From: Setophaga petechia
Lineage: Eukaryota; Chordata; Aves; Passeriformes; Parulidae
NCBI GenBank assembly: GCA_024362935.1
Contig: JANCRA010000039.1
Span: forward strand, 6,015,040-6,079,039
DNA: 64,000 nucleotides
Direction: 5' to 3'
The notes beneath the pieces were generated by a model. That model saw only the letters and a list, made by a program, of their open reading frames with translations, searched no databases and had not been told where the DNA came from. Below, one piece after another: positions 11,312-25,100 of the stretch. The translations under genes were made by a program, and so were the position numbers. Position 1 is the stretch's first letter; each line of letters begins with the position of its first letter.

Positions 11312-12821
11312 GTGAGCTGGGTTTGTATCTACATCTGGGGCTGCTTTCTAGAAATATGATTTTTGTCCTAATTTTTTTCTCTCTCTGGATTTTTGCAGGG
11401 TTCTTCTCAGTCCATGTTACAGAGAAAGGTGATGGCTTTCCAGGTGAGATGAATAGGAATCTTATGACCTACCTAATGCCTCTTATAGCCAAATTTAGGA
11501 GGGAGGTTTCATCCTCCCAGACTTCATATCTACAATAATCCAAGGCATATGAGGGTTTTCGGTGAATCCATTTTCTTTGCAATCCCCATCTTATAGATTA
11601 GAAGAAGAGTACAAGAGAGCTGGAGAGGGACTTTGACAAGGACATGTAGTGACAGGAAGGGGGGGAATGGCTTTAAACTTTGCAGAGGGTGGGTTTAGAT
11701 TAAATGTTAGGACAAAATGCCATTATTTCCCTCCCCTCCTAAACCATTTACAGGGACCACTTCCCAAATCCTGTACTCCCAAAATCAGCTAGAGCTTGCA
11801 GATGGACACCTTCCAGATCTGGGTCCTGTCACACACCTGAGTACTGTGTAGCTCCGCTCCTGTGGGACACAAGGCTTATGGAGATTGTCTGCTTTGTGTG
11901 AGTGCTCAAGGACAATCACAGACGCCGAGTATTAAAAAACTGTGATTTTCTCAGGAAGCCTGTAAGAGTCAGACACTGAATGCATCTTTCTTGGATCAGG
12001 GATTTCATATCTTCACTTCAAGAAAGTGAAGATATTTTTCTTTTCCCCTCCACATCCTGAAGTTTGGGAGTTCAGGCCAGTCTAGTCCAAAAACTCCCAG
12101 CCTTCAAGAAGTGTTTCTGGCCAAGATTTCCCAGGCAGTCAGTGCCTTTTCCACCCCACTGCAACGGCATTGACCTTTCCAGCCAGGAGCTGTGCAGGGA
12201 AGAGACCAAATCCTGCCCCCAGCCCAGCACTGCCCAGAGACTGAACACACAGAACTGGGCTCTGAGTTGGTTTAGCACAGGGTTTGCACTCCCACTGCTG
12301 GGTGCTGCCATGCAGGAGTCAGGTGCATGCATTGCCTGTCTCCTTGCAGCCAGCTGGTGGGAATTTTGGGGAATATCCCACTGATATTTCACCCAGGATA
12401 CACCTGGCAGCTGCCACAGGGGCCAACGTGTGGAGAGGGAAGCCAGTGGTTTTGGAGCATCAGCAGAGGGAACAGGAAAGAAGGCTGCTAACAATCCTCC
12501 TGATAATTGCAGCCAGGAGCCTGCCAGGACCGGGGGAACCGATTGCTTCCTCCTTCCTGTAATGGCTAGAGATGTAATGAGGTGCGCTGAGGGTCCACAG
12601 CTGGGGTGGTATCTGTCTGGGCGCAGCAAAGAGAGCTTCATAAACAGAGAGAAGGCACTTGGGGAGCCCAGGTTTTAACCCAGCAGAAGCCCTTTTCCCA
12701 TTAGGAAATGCCTGTCATGTCAGAGGCAAAGGCTTGGTGCTAACAGGGAGTGAGGGTTGCTTCCCGCAGCCCCCAGTCCCAGCTGACGAGCTGCCCTTTC
12801 CCTGCTCTGCTGGCATTTCAG
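11312..12821 (+). other. CACNA1G: Intron 8
   Basis: About 1.5 kb. Contains a perfect 12-bp inverted repeat at 12007-12035. The first 227 bases continue the exon 8 frame. No mobile element recognised. Acceptor AG is at 12820-12821. Confidence 0.8.
12007..12035. repeat. Perfect inverted repeat (12-bp arms, 5-nt loop)
   Basis: Left arm ATATCTTCACTT at 12007-12018, loop 12019-12023, right arm AAGTGAAGATAT at 12024-12035. In RNA it would form a stable hairpin inside intron 8. No flanking element was recognised. Confidence 0.95.
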
Positions 12822-13186
12822 GTCCCTGCCAAAACTCTTGCAAGATCTCCAGCCCCTGCACCAAGCTGGATGGTGGCTCCTGCACCCCCGAGAGCTGCCC
12901 TTACTGCCTCACGGCGCTGGCGGGCGAGGCCGAGCTGTCAGACAATGAGACAGCCGACTCAGACAGTGAGGGGGTCTACGAGTTCACGCAGGATGCTCAC
13001 TACAGTGACCAGCGAGACCCACAAAGGGGCAGAGCCCAGACCAGGAGAGCCCATCTGGTGCTGGCCTTCTGGCACGTGGTGTGTGAGACTTTCCAGAAGA
13101 TCGTGGACAGCAAATATTTCGGCCGTGGGATCATGGTGGCCATTCTCATTAACACACTCAGCATGGGGATCGAATACCATGAGCAG
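12822..13186 (+). CDS. CACNA1G: CACNA1G exon 9: distal I-II linker and helix IIS1
   Basis: Three hundred and sixty-five bases, entering after one codon base (restoring a Gly codon with exon 8) and ending in phase 0. It opens with a cysteine-rich cytoplasmic patch: six cysteines in the first 28 whole codons ([11 protein letters not shown], then CTPESCPYC), a pattern shared with remembered human Cav3.1. An acidic stretch follows ([21 protein letters not shown]). The end is helix IIS1 ([23 protein letters not shown]). The open frame extends upstream of the acceptor but has no homology there, so the start is the AG at 12820-12821. Confidence 0.96.
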
Positions 13187-16100
13187 GTGAGTGCTGTCCT
13201 GGCAGCTCCTGGTGCAGAGGGGTTGCAGATGAAGTTATGAGTCTGAATTCATCTGCTGGTGGGATGGTTTGGGGTGAGAGGCATTAAAAAACTCTGGGAA
13301 GGGTCCCAGAATGGAATAAGGCAGGCTTTTTCCTCTGAGTGTGCTTCCAGGTTGCAGCAATCACCTTGACTGGTGCCTGGCTATGTGAGCTCCTGCATCC
13401 TAGCCCTACCAGGGATGGTCAGCACCATGCTGAGACCACTGTCCCCTCGGCAGTACCAGATGATGCTGGGGTCTGTGGTGAGAGAACCAAGGAGATGAGG
13501 CAGTCCTTTGCCACCAGGTCACTGTGAACCTGGCAGTGCTTAAGGTGCTGCCAGCACCTGTGGGCTCTGTGGGCTCTGTGAGCTCTGGGGTCAGTGCAGC
13601 TGCAGGCAGAGAACTACTGAATTTGCACTCCTTGGAGAGGAGGTAAAAAATGGCTTTGCCTCCTCAGTGAACGCTTCAGCAGCAGCATGATGAGTCCAAA
13701 ATAGACTCATCACTGGCTATTCCTTTGCTCAATTATCTGAGTCCTTGCAGGCAGGAGAGTGCCTGTGCTCCAGCCTCTCACTGCTTGTCACCTAGCAGAG
13801 CTTTCCCTATATATAGTCATTAAGAAAAGGAGTTGCCATGTTCCTCTTGAAACATCTCCATGATGTTCCATGACAAGAACTCTGCTTTCAGAGGGTTGGC
13901 ATGCTGTGACCTCACATGAGTTTTGTGGCTGCTGCTAGGGCCCGCCTGGCATGGTGCCCTTGATCCTGCCTCAAGCACATGTCTTGGGGCTGCAGGTGCA
14001 TGCTTCCTTTGGGGTGAAGACTTTATTAGTGGGGATGCAGGGATGCTGCAAAACCTTGTTATAAAGCACTCCGATTCTTGAGAGCTCCCAGCATGTTGTT
14101 TCTCCTGGGATGTCAGAGCTCTGTGCTCCCAGAAAGACACAGCCACCCCTGTGCCAGCACCAGTCTTGGCTGAGAAGCTCGTTGCATCTCAAGTCATGAC
14201 TCCCCTTTTCTCCCTTCCTGGCATGTTTCCTGTTTGCTGGGTTGCACGCAGAGGTGTTTCTCCCCCAGCTCCTGGTGGAAGCAGTGGTGGCTGTGGATCA
14301 ACTCCCAATTCCCCTGTCATCCTGTGGCATTAACGCCTCAGTGACCAAGTGCCAGGGAGATGTGGCTGTGCTCAATGTGTCCCTTCCAGCCAGCACCTTC
14401 CCCCTGATGCCCTGATGCAGTCTAGCTGGCTAGGTGCTGTTCCAGTACACAATAAACAGTGGTGCACTTCAAAGTCCTGCTGGTTTCACCTTCATTTGCT
14501 GCCCTTGGTGGGAGCTCTGCAGGGAAGCTTGAGTGATTCTACCTTTATTTAATAATCTTGGGAAGATTATCCCAAAGAAGCTGGGAGGAGGTGGTTCACA
14601 AAAACCAATAAACACTTTTATTCCTACTTCAGCTGAAGGGTGAAAGCACATCCACAGTGTCTTTGCTGTAACTGACCAAGGGGCAGATTGTCAAAGCTTG
14701 TTGCTGTTTACCAGGAGCATTTTTGGGAGATGCTGGTGTGGTCTCCCATCTGGGGGGACCACCCCACCGGGGATGGGTGGCTGAGTAAGCTCCCATCGTT
14801 AAACACCCTAAGCACAACACAACTCCTTAATTCTTTGCCACGGGAAAAGTGGGGTAGGAGGTTTCCAGTTTCTGCCCTGGCCAGTGGTGAGTCCCAGCAA
14901 ACATCTGGATGACAAGAGGCAGATTTTTGTGTGGTTTTTGGGTAACACGGGTGAAGGGAGCTGATAAGCGTGGGGGTACTCCAGACACTGTGGGTGGTTG
15001 CTTTCTTTAATGGTATTTTGAAGCTACTACCGTTCCAGATTCCTGTCTCCCAGGCATTTGGAGGGAATAGCAGAGCTTGTTTTTATTAGTTCATCTTCTC
15101 AAAGTGGCGGCAGGAAACAGAGAGGTGTTTCTTTGTAACCTCGTAAGGCTTAGCGTTGGCAATTTCATAATCTGACAGTTTTGAGAGCAGGAATTAAAGG
15201 GGCAAAATGTTGGACCAGGCCTTCCTGCAGAGATTATAAACACTGAAACATGATTTTTTTTCTTTTGGAAGAGCCTTTCCTAAAAGTGTGAGTGATCAAC
15301 CATATCAAATTTATCTTTACTGACTGATGTTTGCAAAGATGTGAGGGCGCTTGAAGAGTACTTGACTCCATGACTTTCTATATTAAGCTCTCTGCTTATT
15401 TAGGCAGTATTTACCTCTTGGGCTTTCCACATGCTGCCCTGGGCACAGTGGGCTATATTAGGGTAAATATTTTAAGGGCCTATTTTAAGGTGTCACGTCA
15501 AAACGTTGTGTTGTTTAGAGGCCCCTTGGCAGAGGGGCTGCTCCTCTCTGAGAGGAGGGACAGGCTGGAGCTTACCCAAAAAGGAAGAAGGAAGATGCCC
15601 GCCCATCTGCCCCCAGCAATGCTGGGTGGAATTCAGCAGCTCTGGGACCACCAGACCATCCTGGACTTCAAGACAGGAGCTGGTGAGCTGACCTCCCCAT
15701 AATAGCCAGGGAGAAAAGTTTGCTCCTCTGGAGGTTTGACATCTCACCTTGGAACAGGCAGCCTGGAGGGACCTGAAAAAATCTTTTAGTCCCTTGTTTA
15801 ACAGACAAGGCAACCAGAGTAGGCCTGGTTGTGATATTTAAGATGATAGTGGTTCTCTGAAGGCACATACAAATTAGTGGCAATTGGGAGTGTGTTGAAA
15901 ACACTGGCCCCCACCTCTTGCTGTTTATTTGTATTCACCCATTAGTCAACCTGGTCAGATTGAGCATCCATGGCCAGGGCTGCTGGATGAATCTTCTCTT
16001 CCACCCAAAACTCTTTTCCATAAGCCACCTTCCAGAGTAAATTGTCAACACACATTTTACCATCACATGGCTGGGGCTTCGAGACCTGAGTTTCCTCTGG

Positions 16101-19100
16101 GCTCTTTCTAACATGAGCTGACTTTCTCACTCAACACCAGGTTGTTTCCACGTGGTTCTTGCACATGCCTGACCTGTAGGTACACTGGACTGGTTGTAAT
16201 TCTGTACTTCCTCCACACCCCACCCTTCCAAAACCAACTCCTGCTGTTCTTCTGACTCTAGACACAGTCGGAGGGAGGCAGCGCAGTGTGAGGTGCTTGC
16301 AGCACTTGCCACGTTGCGGCTGCTGGGCAGCAGTGTGAAATTTTCCATCAGGGAAATGACAACCAGATTGCCACAGATTATTAATGTGGCTGGTAAATAG
16401 CTTGTTTTTCTACAGAGATGAAGCAAAATGCAGGTAGAAACTATTAGCTTTGGGTAAAGGAATATAAATGTGATTTAAAGGTAGACTCAGGGGATTTTAA
16501 ATACACTGTTGAACCAATTGACTGATTCGCCTTAAGGACACTGAGCCTCTGCAGCACTGTGGGTTCAAACAGCTGCGGCTTAGCAAAAAGATTGTTCTGC
16601 CATAGAGCAGGAGTCAAATGTGCTGCTAAACCAGAGGTTTTCTGTGCTGCTTTCCCCCCCCACCCTGGCTGTAAGCCAGGCTCTGTTCCATAATGTGCTG
16701 TTTTTATTTTCCTTTTTTTCCTCCAACTCCTTTCTTGGAGTGAAAAGCAAAGGCTTTAGTATGAGGCATGATGCTGGACTCCTCAGTAGGGGAAAGAACT
16801 CGGCAAGGGCTTCCTTGAGGAAGGGCTTTGGGGTTTGTTTTTTTTTTTTTGTTTTTAAAATCTGGTTCACATTGATCTTCCTGGCTGTTCTGAGTTTCCT
16901 TGTCTGAACTCACATTGTATGAACTATACCCTACATATTCTTTTGTTTAAATAGCACTTGAATTTCAGTCGCTGTCTCTGCAGTGTTTTGCCATTGTTAA
17001 CATAACAAAAAAGAGACTGGAGAGTCCTTCACTGGCCTCCCCAAAGCTGCAGTGGGTTCAAATCCCTGCCTGGGTCTTGTGTGGACTTGGATCTAGATTG
17101 ATCCAAAACCCTAATGTCTCTGAAAGGAAGGAAGAATTGGTTTAGGCCTGTCGGGAGCCTTTTGTTGATTTTTAAGATCAAACTGGAGAGGTGACAGGAG
17201 TAAATGACTCTCTGGGACAGCACCCAAGGAGAAAAGCTCATTATCCATGGGAGGCAGTTCTTCAAGGAAGTGGGATGAGGCGATGCCTGACATGTCCCCA
17301 GCATAAGTGCAGCCATTGGAGGACACCTCGCTACAGCAGCCTGTTGTAGGGATCCACAAAGCCACAGTGCCCGCAAGGTGGGCAAATCCCTTTTGCAGGA
17401 AACAGGAGCAGCCTTAGCCCATGGCAGTATCTCAAGCTGAATTCCTCGTACATCCTGCTGCAGGGGAGAGAGCAGGGTACAGATGATGTAGAGTTGTCAC
17501 TGTTAACATTACGATCTAATAGCTGCTGCAACATGGAAATATCAACCATCTTTGCTAAGGAGTCAAAGGAAACCTTGCTGGCGAAATGCATTAAAGTATC
17601 TATTTATGTAAACAGTCAAGGCTTGAGAACAAGAGGGTTGTCTTAGTCAGCATCAAAGAACATTAAATTTTTAGATATCCAGTATGATGGAGAGGGGAGG
17701 TGAACAGTTAGAAAACCTGCCAGCATGGAGCAACCATTAGGGTGCAGGTTCAAGTATTCATAACAATCACCCAAATGGTATTTATGTACTTCTGCTTCTG
17801 CCTGAATTCAATGTGCAGGGAAGAAGGTAACTGGAAGTTATTAGCTGTCATAACACCCACTGATTGATTTTTCCATGTGGGAGGAAAATTGGATTGTTCC
17901 ATGGAGAAATGGTGTAAGGGAACTGGGCAGTGGGGGTGTGACAGGTTGGTGCCCAGGTCTCAGGGTGCTTGTGTGTCCAAAGTTCTGGGCAGGCTGGAGA
18001 GTAGCAGGTCTGGATCCCTGTATGAGCACTGCCTCAAAAGATAAGGGCATATTTGGGATGAGAAGTATTTTACTCCCAGGACTTGGTGGTCAAGAGCATC
18101 CAAATCCCCACCAGTTTCAAGCCCAGTTGAACATTTTACTGTTGGTAGATGGCAGCTGCAGATTTGTCAGATGTGTGGAGGCTGCTCCTTTGACCATCCC
18201 TATATCCTAAAATGAGATCTTGCCCAGTGGGTCGTTCACCTCCTGAGGAGGCTGTGGGAGATCCGGGGATTGGTTGCAGCTCACCCTTGTCTGGCTGCAT
18301 AGGGTAGCTGTGGACAGCACCATGTCCCTTCCAGTCTCTGTGGCTCCATGCCAGGTCAATCCAGGGCACACATATTTTGGCTTCTTTGATGTGCATGGAT
18401 TTGTGTCAGGTCCCCAGGTCAGGAAGGAAGGGAATCCTTTTGTTTTGTAAAATATTTCTGGTATCTCTTGCATCTCTTCTGAGTTGTTTCCTTCGAGTGC
18501 AGGGACTCAAAGACCTGTCCCATGTCCATGTCCCAGCTGGTGCAGCACCAGGGGCTCTCTGCATCACACACTGATGCAAACTGGTACTGTACTCCTTAAC
18601 CCTGTACTTTGGCTGTCTCACTCCAACTGAATGGTACAGACCAGCTTTGTGGTGAAATTTCTCATTTGATACTTCCTCATATGAGTCTGATTCATTAGGC
18701 TTTGTTTTAGAAGGGCACTTACACAGGTGTGTGCATCCCTGAATCAATGAAACAGCCTTTCCTTGGAAAACCTCCATCTGCCCAGGGCTCTTCCCAGGAG
18801 CTCACAAGGCCTCGTGTTTATGCACTGCCTTCTCTTCCTATAGAGGTATCTCCACTTCCACTGAGGTGCACATCCCACATCTCTATTTAACACCATTACA
18901 CATTTCTCCAGCCCTGTGCCAGCTGCTCTTACCCAAGCAATCGAAGCCTTGGCAGCTCAGCATCTGCTGGCTTTGCCCAATGTAGGGCTTGGAGCTACCG
19001 TCAACTTAATTCCTCAACACTCCAGCTGCAAGGGGCACTCCCACGGCAGGCAAATGCAGTGCCCTATGGGTTTGCACACGCTGCATTCAATTAGCTCCTG

Positions 19101-22100
19101 CTTATGCAGAAATTACTCTTATTAATGGCTTGTTGTTGGAGACTAGAGGAGTCATCGTCCAACGCTAATGGAAGTCATCAGAGCTGTTAATCGCTAGGAT
19201 TACTGACTTCAAAACCAGTTTTCTATTTGTTAGTGGGGGTAATTCTTTTTATGGACCTTGGGGGTTCTTCTGCTTCTTGGGAATTGGAAGGGTTTCTGAG
19301 GTCTTGTAGAAAGTCACATGTTTTAATTGACCTGCTTGTGAAGCTCTTCCACGGATAAAAAATGCCATGGTCTTCTTAGTCATTAAAAAATGGACTGTGA
19401 CTACAAAGCAGACTTTCTCCTGGTTCTGGAGACTGAATTATTTGAAAATTAAATGGGATTTCATGCAGCTGGAAAGGTTATTTTTTTTTATCAGATAAAT
19501 CAGTTCTCTGTATGCTTTAGGGATGAGCCTATATAGGTTCCTTGGCACCTGCTAAAGTTTTCTTCAGCTCCCTGGTTGGGGGACCATAAGTGTCAGTTCT
19601 TTCCTGTTAATTTAGTTCAGAGGCTGGAAATACTTGGGCTACCTTAGATCCTATCATTACAGCTGTTGTTTCAGCTGCCATCCATATCCTCATGTTATCT
19701 CTGCCTAGGCAGCACTGAGAAGAGACTCTAGCTAGGTGAAATGGAAGAACGATGTGCACTTTCAAAACTTGCTTCGTCCCTGTATGGGTGAAAAATTGCT
19801 GCCCTATGCAGATAGTCAGGCATTTCTTTTTATTCCTTCTTTGATTATTGTGGTTGTTCCCCTTGGGTGGGATCCAGGAAATTCAGCTAGAGCATCTGGA
19901 GCACCCTCAGCTTGCACCACAAGCACTTTCATCTGTAAGCAGTTCTGGTTGTTGGTGTTTTCCCAGGGATCAGTCCATATTTTTCCTTAGTTCTCCTGGT
20001 AGAGGTTTGTACCAATGCTGTTGGCACCCCCGACTCTGCCCTGCTGTCACTCATTTCCTCACAGAGCCCATTCCCACCCTGCTCAACCCCCAGCAGGAAT
20101 GGGGGCAGCAGCTGAGTGTTTTTTCCCTCATCTCCACTGGATTTCAGCTCTTTGTTATAATTGGTTTTTTGCTGATGTTAGGAAATGAGTGGCTTTTCCC
20201 CCATGGATGTCTGTCAGCATTAGAGATAGTGTTACCAGCATCAGAAATCCAGGTTCAGCAGAACTGTGCAGGAGCTCTACAGTGACAGCATTTTTCTTTC
20301 CCTCTCTTTATTTCCTCCCTCCCTCTGGTCCCTTCTCAAGTACTAATAGGGAGATAAGTTTCAAACTTGGTTTAGATTAACCAGAAATAGAGGGCTTTAA
20401 ATCTTAAGTACTTACAAGGTGTGACCAAGTAGAAATGCAGCTTTTGTTCATTTTAAGCTCCTGCAAAACCTGGGCAGAGGGATGAGCTGGTTCATGTCTT
20501 TCTTGCATTTTCTGGGATAATGCTCATCCAGAAATCTCAAGCAGAGAGAGATAAGGAATCCAGGCAAGATTATATGCTGTCCCTCCTGAGAGTGATAACA
20601 AGAACCCAGCTGCAGGACTTGGTGGAGGAGGGTGTTGTCTGCAGGCCCTGTTTATGGGTCTGGGCAGCCATGGTCCATGGAAGGTCCCTTCAGGGTGGGT
20701 CGATGAAATTCTCCATCAAATTTGGGGCTCATTCCCTCATTTGCACCCCACTCTTGAGGTAGACAGGTGGGAGCTGGGGACTCAGCCCTGTATGGGCAAT
20801 AGGGGCCAGGGAATTCAGTTTTTTGCCATGGTTCCTCAACAAAGATGTGTTGGAGAGGAAGGTCTTGCACCAGGAGGTTCCATGTCCACAGGACTCAGCT
20901 CCTTCTCTCTGCAGATGTGGGCTGGGAAGGGACACTTGTTGATTGGAGGAGGCTGAGTGGAAGACAAGAAGATTAGCAGAAGGGATGGAAGGGAATCCCT
21001 CCTGTGCAGACAGCTCTGATTTCTCTGAAATGAAAGCTGCTTTCCTCCCTTTCTTACAGCATTACTTGCTGTGGCATGAAATATTCAGCCTCCATTCAGC
21101 CCGTAAGCAAATCCTTCTTTCCCGTCCAGTGAAGGGATGTAACTGGACTTGTTAACTTGTCTGAAGAGTCATTTCCTTACAATAAATGCCTATAAATCCT
21201 GAACATCCCAGCAGTCCTCCAGCCCACTGAGCAGTGAGCACGCTGTCCTTTTCCATGTCTCCAGCCCCAGGAGGAGCAGAGCAAAACCTGCTGCAATCCT
21301 CCTACTTTCCGAATTGTTTTCTTTAACCAAGTTGGCAAAGGACAAGTAGAGAAAGCCTATCAGACCCCGATTAAGCATGGCTCAGGTTTGCTCTGCTGGA
21401 CACAGGACAGTAGGTAAAGCCTGATACCTTTTAAGGAACCCCAAAGACAATGAATGTCACTTCTGAAAATATGTGTGGATTGAGTTTCTATTTATAGTCA
21501 CAAGCAGCTCCCGAGCCAACAGGAGCTGTATTTACTGAAGGGAACTGAAGTGCTATTTTGGATGGTCGTGGCTCAGTGGGTGCACTGATAAAAGGGGTTA
21601 ATGTGGATGTGATAGGGGCAGTGCATGGAGAAGGCTTGTGGGTTGAATGAGGACCCAGCCATGAGCTGTCAGTCATAGGGAACTAAGCGTGGGAGAGGGC
21701 AAAGACAGGGCACCTCATTTTGTTAATTAAGAACTGCCTCTGTTGGTGAGAATTTCTTGCATTTTGCCCCAGGACTTGTGGTCTGGCTTCTGTTCTGGGG
21801 TGGACCTGGTGTGTGTCTGCACCCACAGGGAGGGTGGAGAGGATCTTAACAGAGCAGTGTTAAGTTGAAAATCCTGTCTTTATGTGACCCATTTGATTTT
21901 CTTTCTTATGTATATATATTAGAAATCTGCAAGTGATGAGTCAGTAAAATGTTGTTGGTGTTTCCTGTGAAATAGCTGAGGTCGCTATTTTCTTTCTGTG
22001 TTATTTTTCCTAGTTGCCATGGTAATGATTTCAGAAAGGTCTTATTCTTGCAGCAGTTTGAATGGGTTAGAAGTTTTCACGGTCTTCTGGATACACTCAC

Positions 22101-25100
22101 AGAAGCAGAGCAATATCTCAAAGATATCCCTTGGGATCAGGAGGGATCTACCTCCTTGCTAGTCATCTCATCCCTCGCTCTGCACTGTGGTGAGACAGAG
22201 TGGGTTTTTCTGTTTTAATGTTAGCAAGATAGAGAGGAAAGACCCTGGGGTGCTTCTGTTCTTTTGTGTTGGCATCCCAGGACCAGGGGCTGGACAAGAT
22301 CAGGCTCGCCTGCATCCTGGAGCTCATTGTCTGGACAAGGGGAGTGTGGAATGGATGGATATGTGCCAGCCATACCACGGCACTGGGTGCAGGTCTGATG
22401 ATGATGAAGATGAAGACTCTGTGCCCTAAATGAGTCACAGCTGGAGGAAGGCAGGAGTTGGAAGCCTTGTAGGCTCTGGGCACTGTTTGCCGGGGCACTT
22501 GGTTGCACTTCATGCAGCAGCAGGGCTTGTTTTTCAGAAATTGGGGAACACAGGCCCTGGGGCTGGCATGGCCCCAGCTCCTGTCCTCACGTTCTTCCCT
22601 ACTCAGTGCCCACAGCCTTGCTAGCAGACACCTTGGAGCCCTGTGTGCAGGGAGAAGAGGCATGTGCCCACATAGAAATGGAGTATGTCACTTCTGCCAT
22701 TGAGCTTCTACTCAGCTTTAAAAACAGGGGTGGGGGGAAGAGAAAGAAAGGCATTACAGGGTATTTCTGAGTGCCAAAAAAGGGCAAGGTGCTTTGAGAT
22801 ACCTCTTAAGGCACTCTGGGGACATCTTCCCTTGCTTCCTCCTATCCCCCCTGGCAGTGCCCTGCTTGCTACCAGGTAGCCCTGCCTGATTTCTCCAGAC
22901 AGGGTGCAGAGAGCATGCCCTCCTGGCTGCCACTCTTTCCCCCTGCCAGGCGGATCAGCTCTGGGTGGGTGGCCAGGCTCACATCCTCCTGCTGCCCCAG
23001 TGATGCTCCGTGTTTTTTGAGCGGCACTGCCCTGTCTGCTCTGATTTCTTGTGCTGCCACAACTTGTCAGTGTGCTATTTGGTGCATCAACAAGTCGATA
23101 CTACACAAACAGAAGGCTAACAGGGAATGATTTATCCAGGACAACATATCTGTGTGTCCAGCAAAGCAACATGTCTTGTAAACAAAATTCAGTATTTACT
23201 GAGGGCTCATCGGTAGAGCTGGTGTTTTGTACCACAGTTGAATTACACTTGGATCTCGCTCTTTCTGTGTGTTGCTTGTTTAATCATAGGATGCTTTCCT
23301 TTTAATTAGGCGCTGCTGCTACTGATGAGAGAATTAGCAGACTCTTCTTTTAATGGAGAAGCTGAGACTGTGGCAGCTGTGCTGTAATGAAGGTGGTGGG
23401 CAGAGGCTTCTTGTTGCATAGAAACCCCAGGCTCTGCACCTCAGTTTCTGCTTCCTGAAAAATGTCTTTTTTAGGGTGGTCCTGGAAGGTTTTTTCCCCC
23501 CACAATATATCATTTAGTCAAAGGAAGGATGTTGCTTCCCCTAGCTGCTGAGTTGTGGCCCTCAGAGAGAAAATCTGAGTGATTTTGCCAGCTGTTTTCC
23601 TCCCAGCCCAGTGAGGATCCATGGAGCTGGTTGTGTGCCAGGAGTCAGTGAGTCTCTCAGGTACACCATGTCTAGAGCTGGTCGATAGTGTTTTGATTAG
23701 ACAGTTATTGTCAGAAAATGGCAGTTTATCACATTTGAAGCTGTTTGTGGGAGAGGAGCAGTTTCAATGGACTGGCCTCAAAAACCCCCAACTTTATTGG
23801 AATATGTTATCTGAGGTGTTTGAAATGTCCAGTTGTGGGGTTAGCTCCCTAATGGTTCCCATTGGTTTCCCAATGACAGTTGGGGAACAAAAAGTTCCAT
23901 GTTCTTCTTCAAACTGACTTTTATTTATGTTTTTTTTTTTTTTTTTTAATTTTGGTTGATTTACAGTACAGAGCAAAAAAATAAAGGAATGGGGAGTGAA
24001 ATAGAGGGAAGAGCCCCCAAGATTTTGTGCATTGTGTCCTAGTTTCCCAAGTTTGAAATTTTGAATTCTTGTTTGGGATGGATTGATAATTTCAGTTCCC
24101 ATGGGAGAGAAAATCATGTTCCTGCTGTACTATAATGATGTCTCAGGAAAGAGGTCTCAGACATATTTGTGATTTCTCTAGAGTAGAAACATCTTATAAA
24201 AAATCTTATTATCTTATACATCTGTGGCTGAATGAAAATCCCATAGCTGGCATTCTTAGAAGGGTCTGAATCCCCACAGCCTGGCTGAGGTTCCCCAGGG
24301 CAGGATCATGATCACAACCCTCCTCTCTTGGTACAAATAAATCCCAGTGGTGTCATGGCAGAGGTCCCCCATGGACCAGCTGCAGCTCTGTGTCCCTTGA
24401 AAGGGATGATGAGCTGCTTCAGGGAACTCATGAGCTGCCCTGGGGACCCCTGAGTGGGACTGAGGGTCTTGAGGGGATGCCCTGCTTCACAGATGGCTGT
24501 GAAATCCCCCAAGTAATTTTCATCACCTCATCTCAACTGTTTAGGGATGTGTAGTTTCCCAAGGCAAAATAAATCAGCAGATTTCAGCCAGGTCACACTG
24601 GGATGGGCTTCCAGTAGATGCTCAACTTACCCACACCAGCAGAGCTTCAGGCTGCTCTGGATCTTCTCTTCTCTTTTCCTGGATGGATGACATGGAAGTT
24701 TTCCCTTTCTCTTTCAATCCAGTTTGACCAATTAGTTTTTTGGATATTAATTCTCACCTCTAGTGGGTTCAGGAGTACCCACTCTTCATTTTTATTATGT
24801 CTGCCCAGTGTTTCAGATATTGAAAACTGTTTCCTGCATGAGAAGTGTAAAAGAGTGTGTGGAGGAGGAATAAGAGGGCAGGTAGCTTTTTTGGGGTGAA
24901 GTAATGGGAGGCAGGTACATTTTTTGCTGCTATGCCAGCACAGGTTGACCCATAGCCCTCACAAGCCAGTGCCAGGGCTGTTTGGGTGTTGGATATCTCC
25001 TGAATTGGATGGTCTGGGAGGGAAATTTCATGGGCCCAAAGAGTCACAGCCCCTCCAGTGTGTGCTGAGGATCCTGGGAGAGTTGCAATGTAAGTGCTGC

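Noticed and set aside
12072..12641. 189-codon open frame on the - strand in intron 8
   Set aside because: No recognisable domain and no splice or promoter context; lies wholly in an intron.
22163..22663. 166-codon open frame on the - strand in intron 9
   Set aside because: No domain recognised; codon content looks like GC-richer intron sequence.
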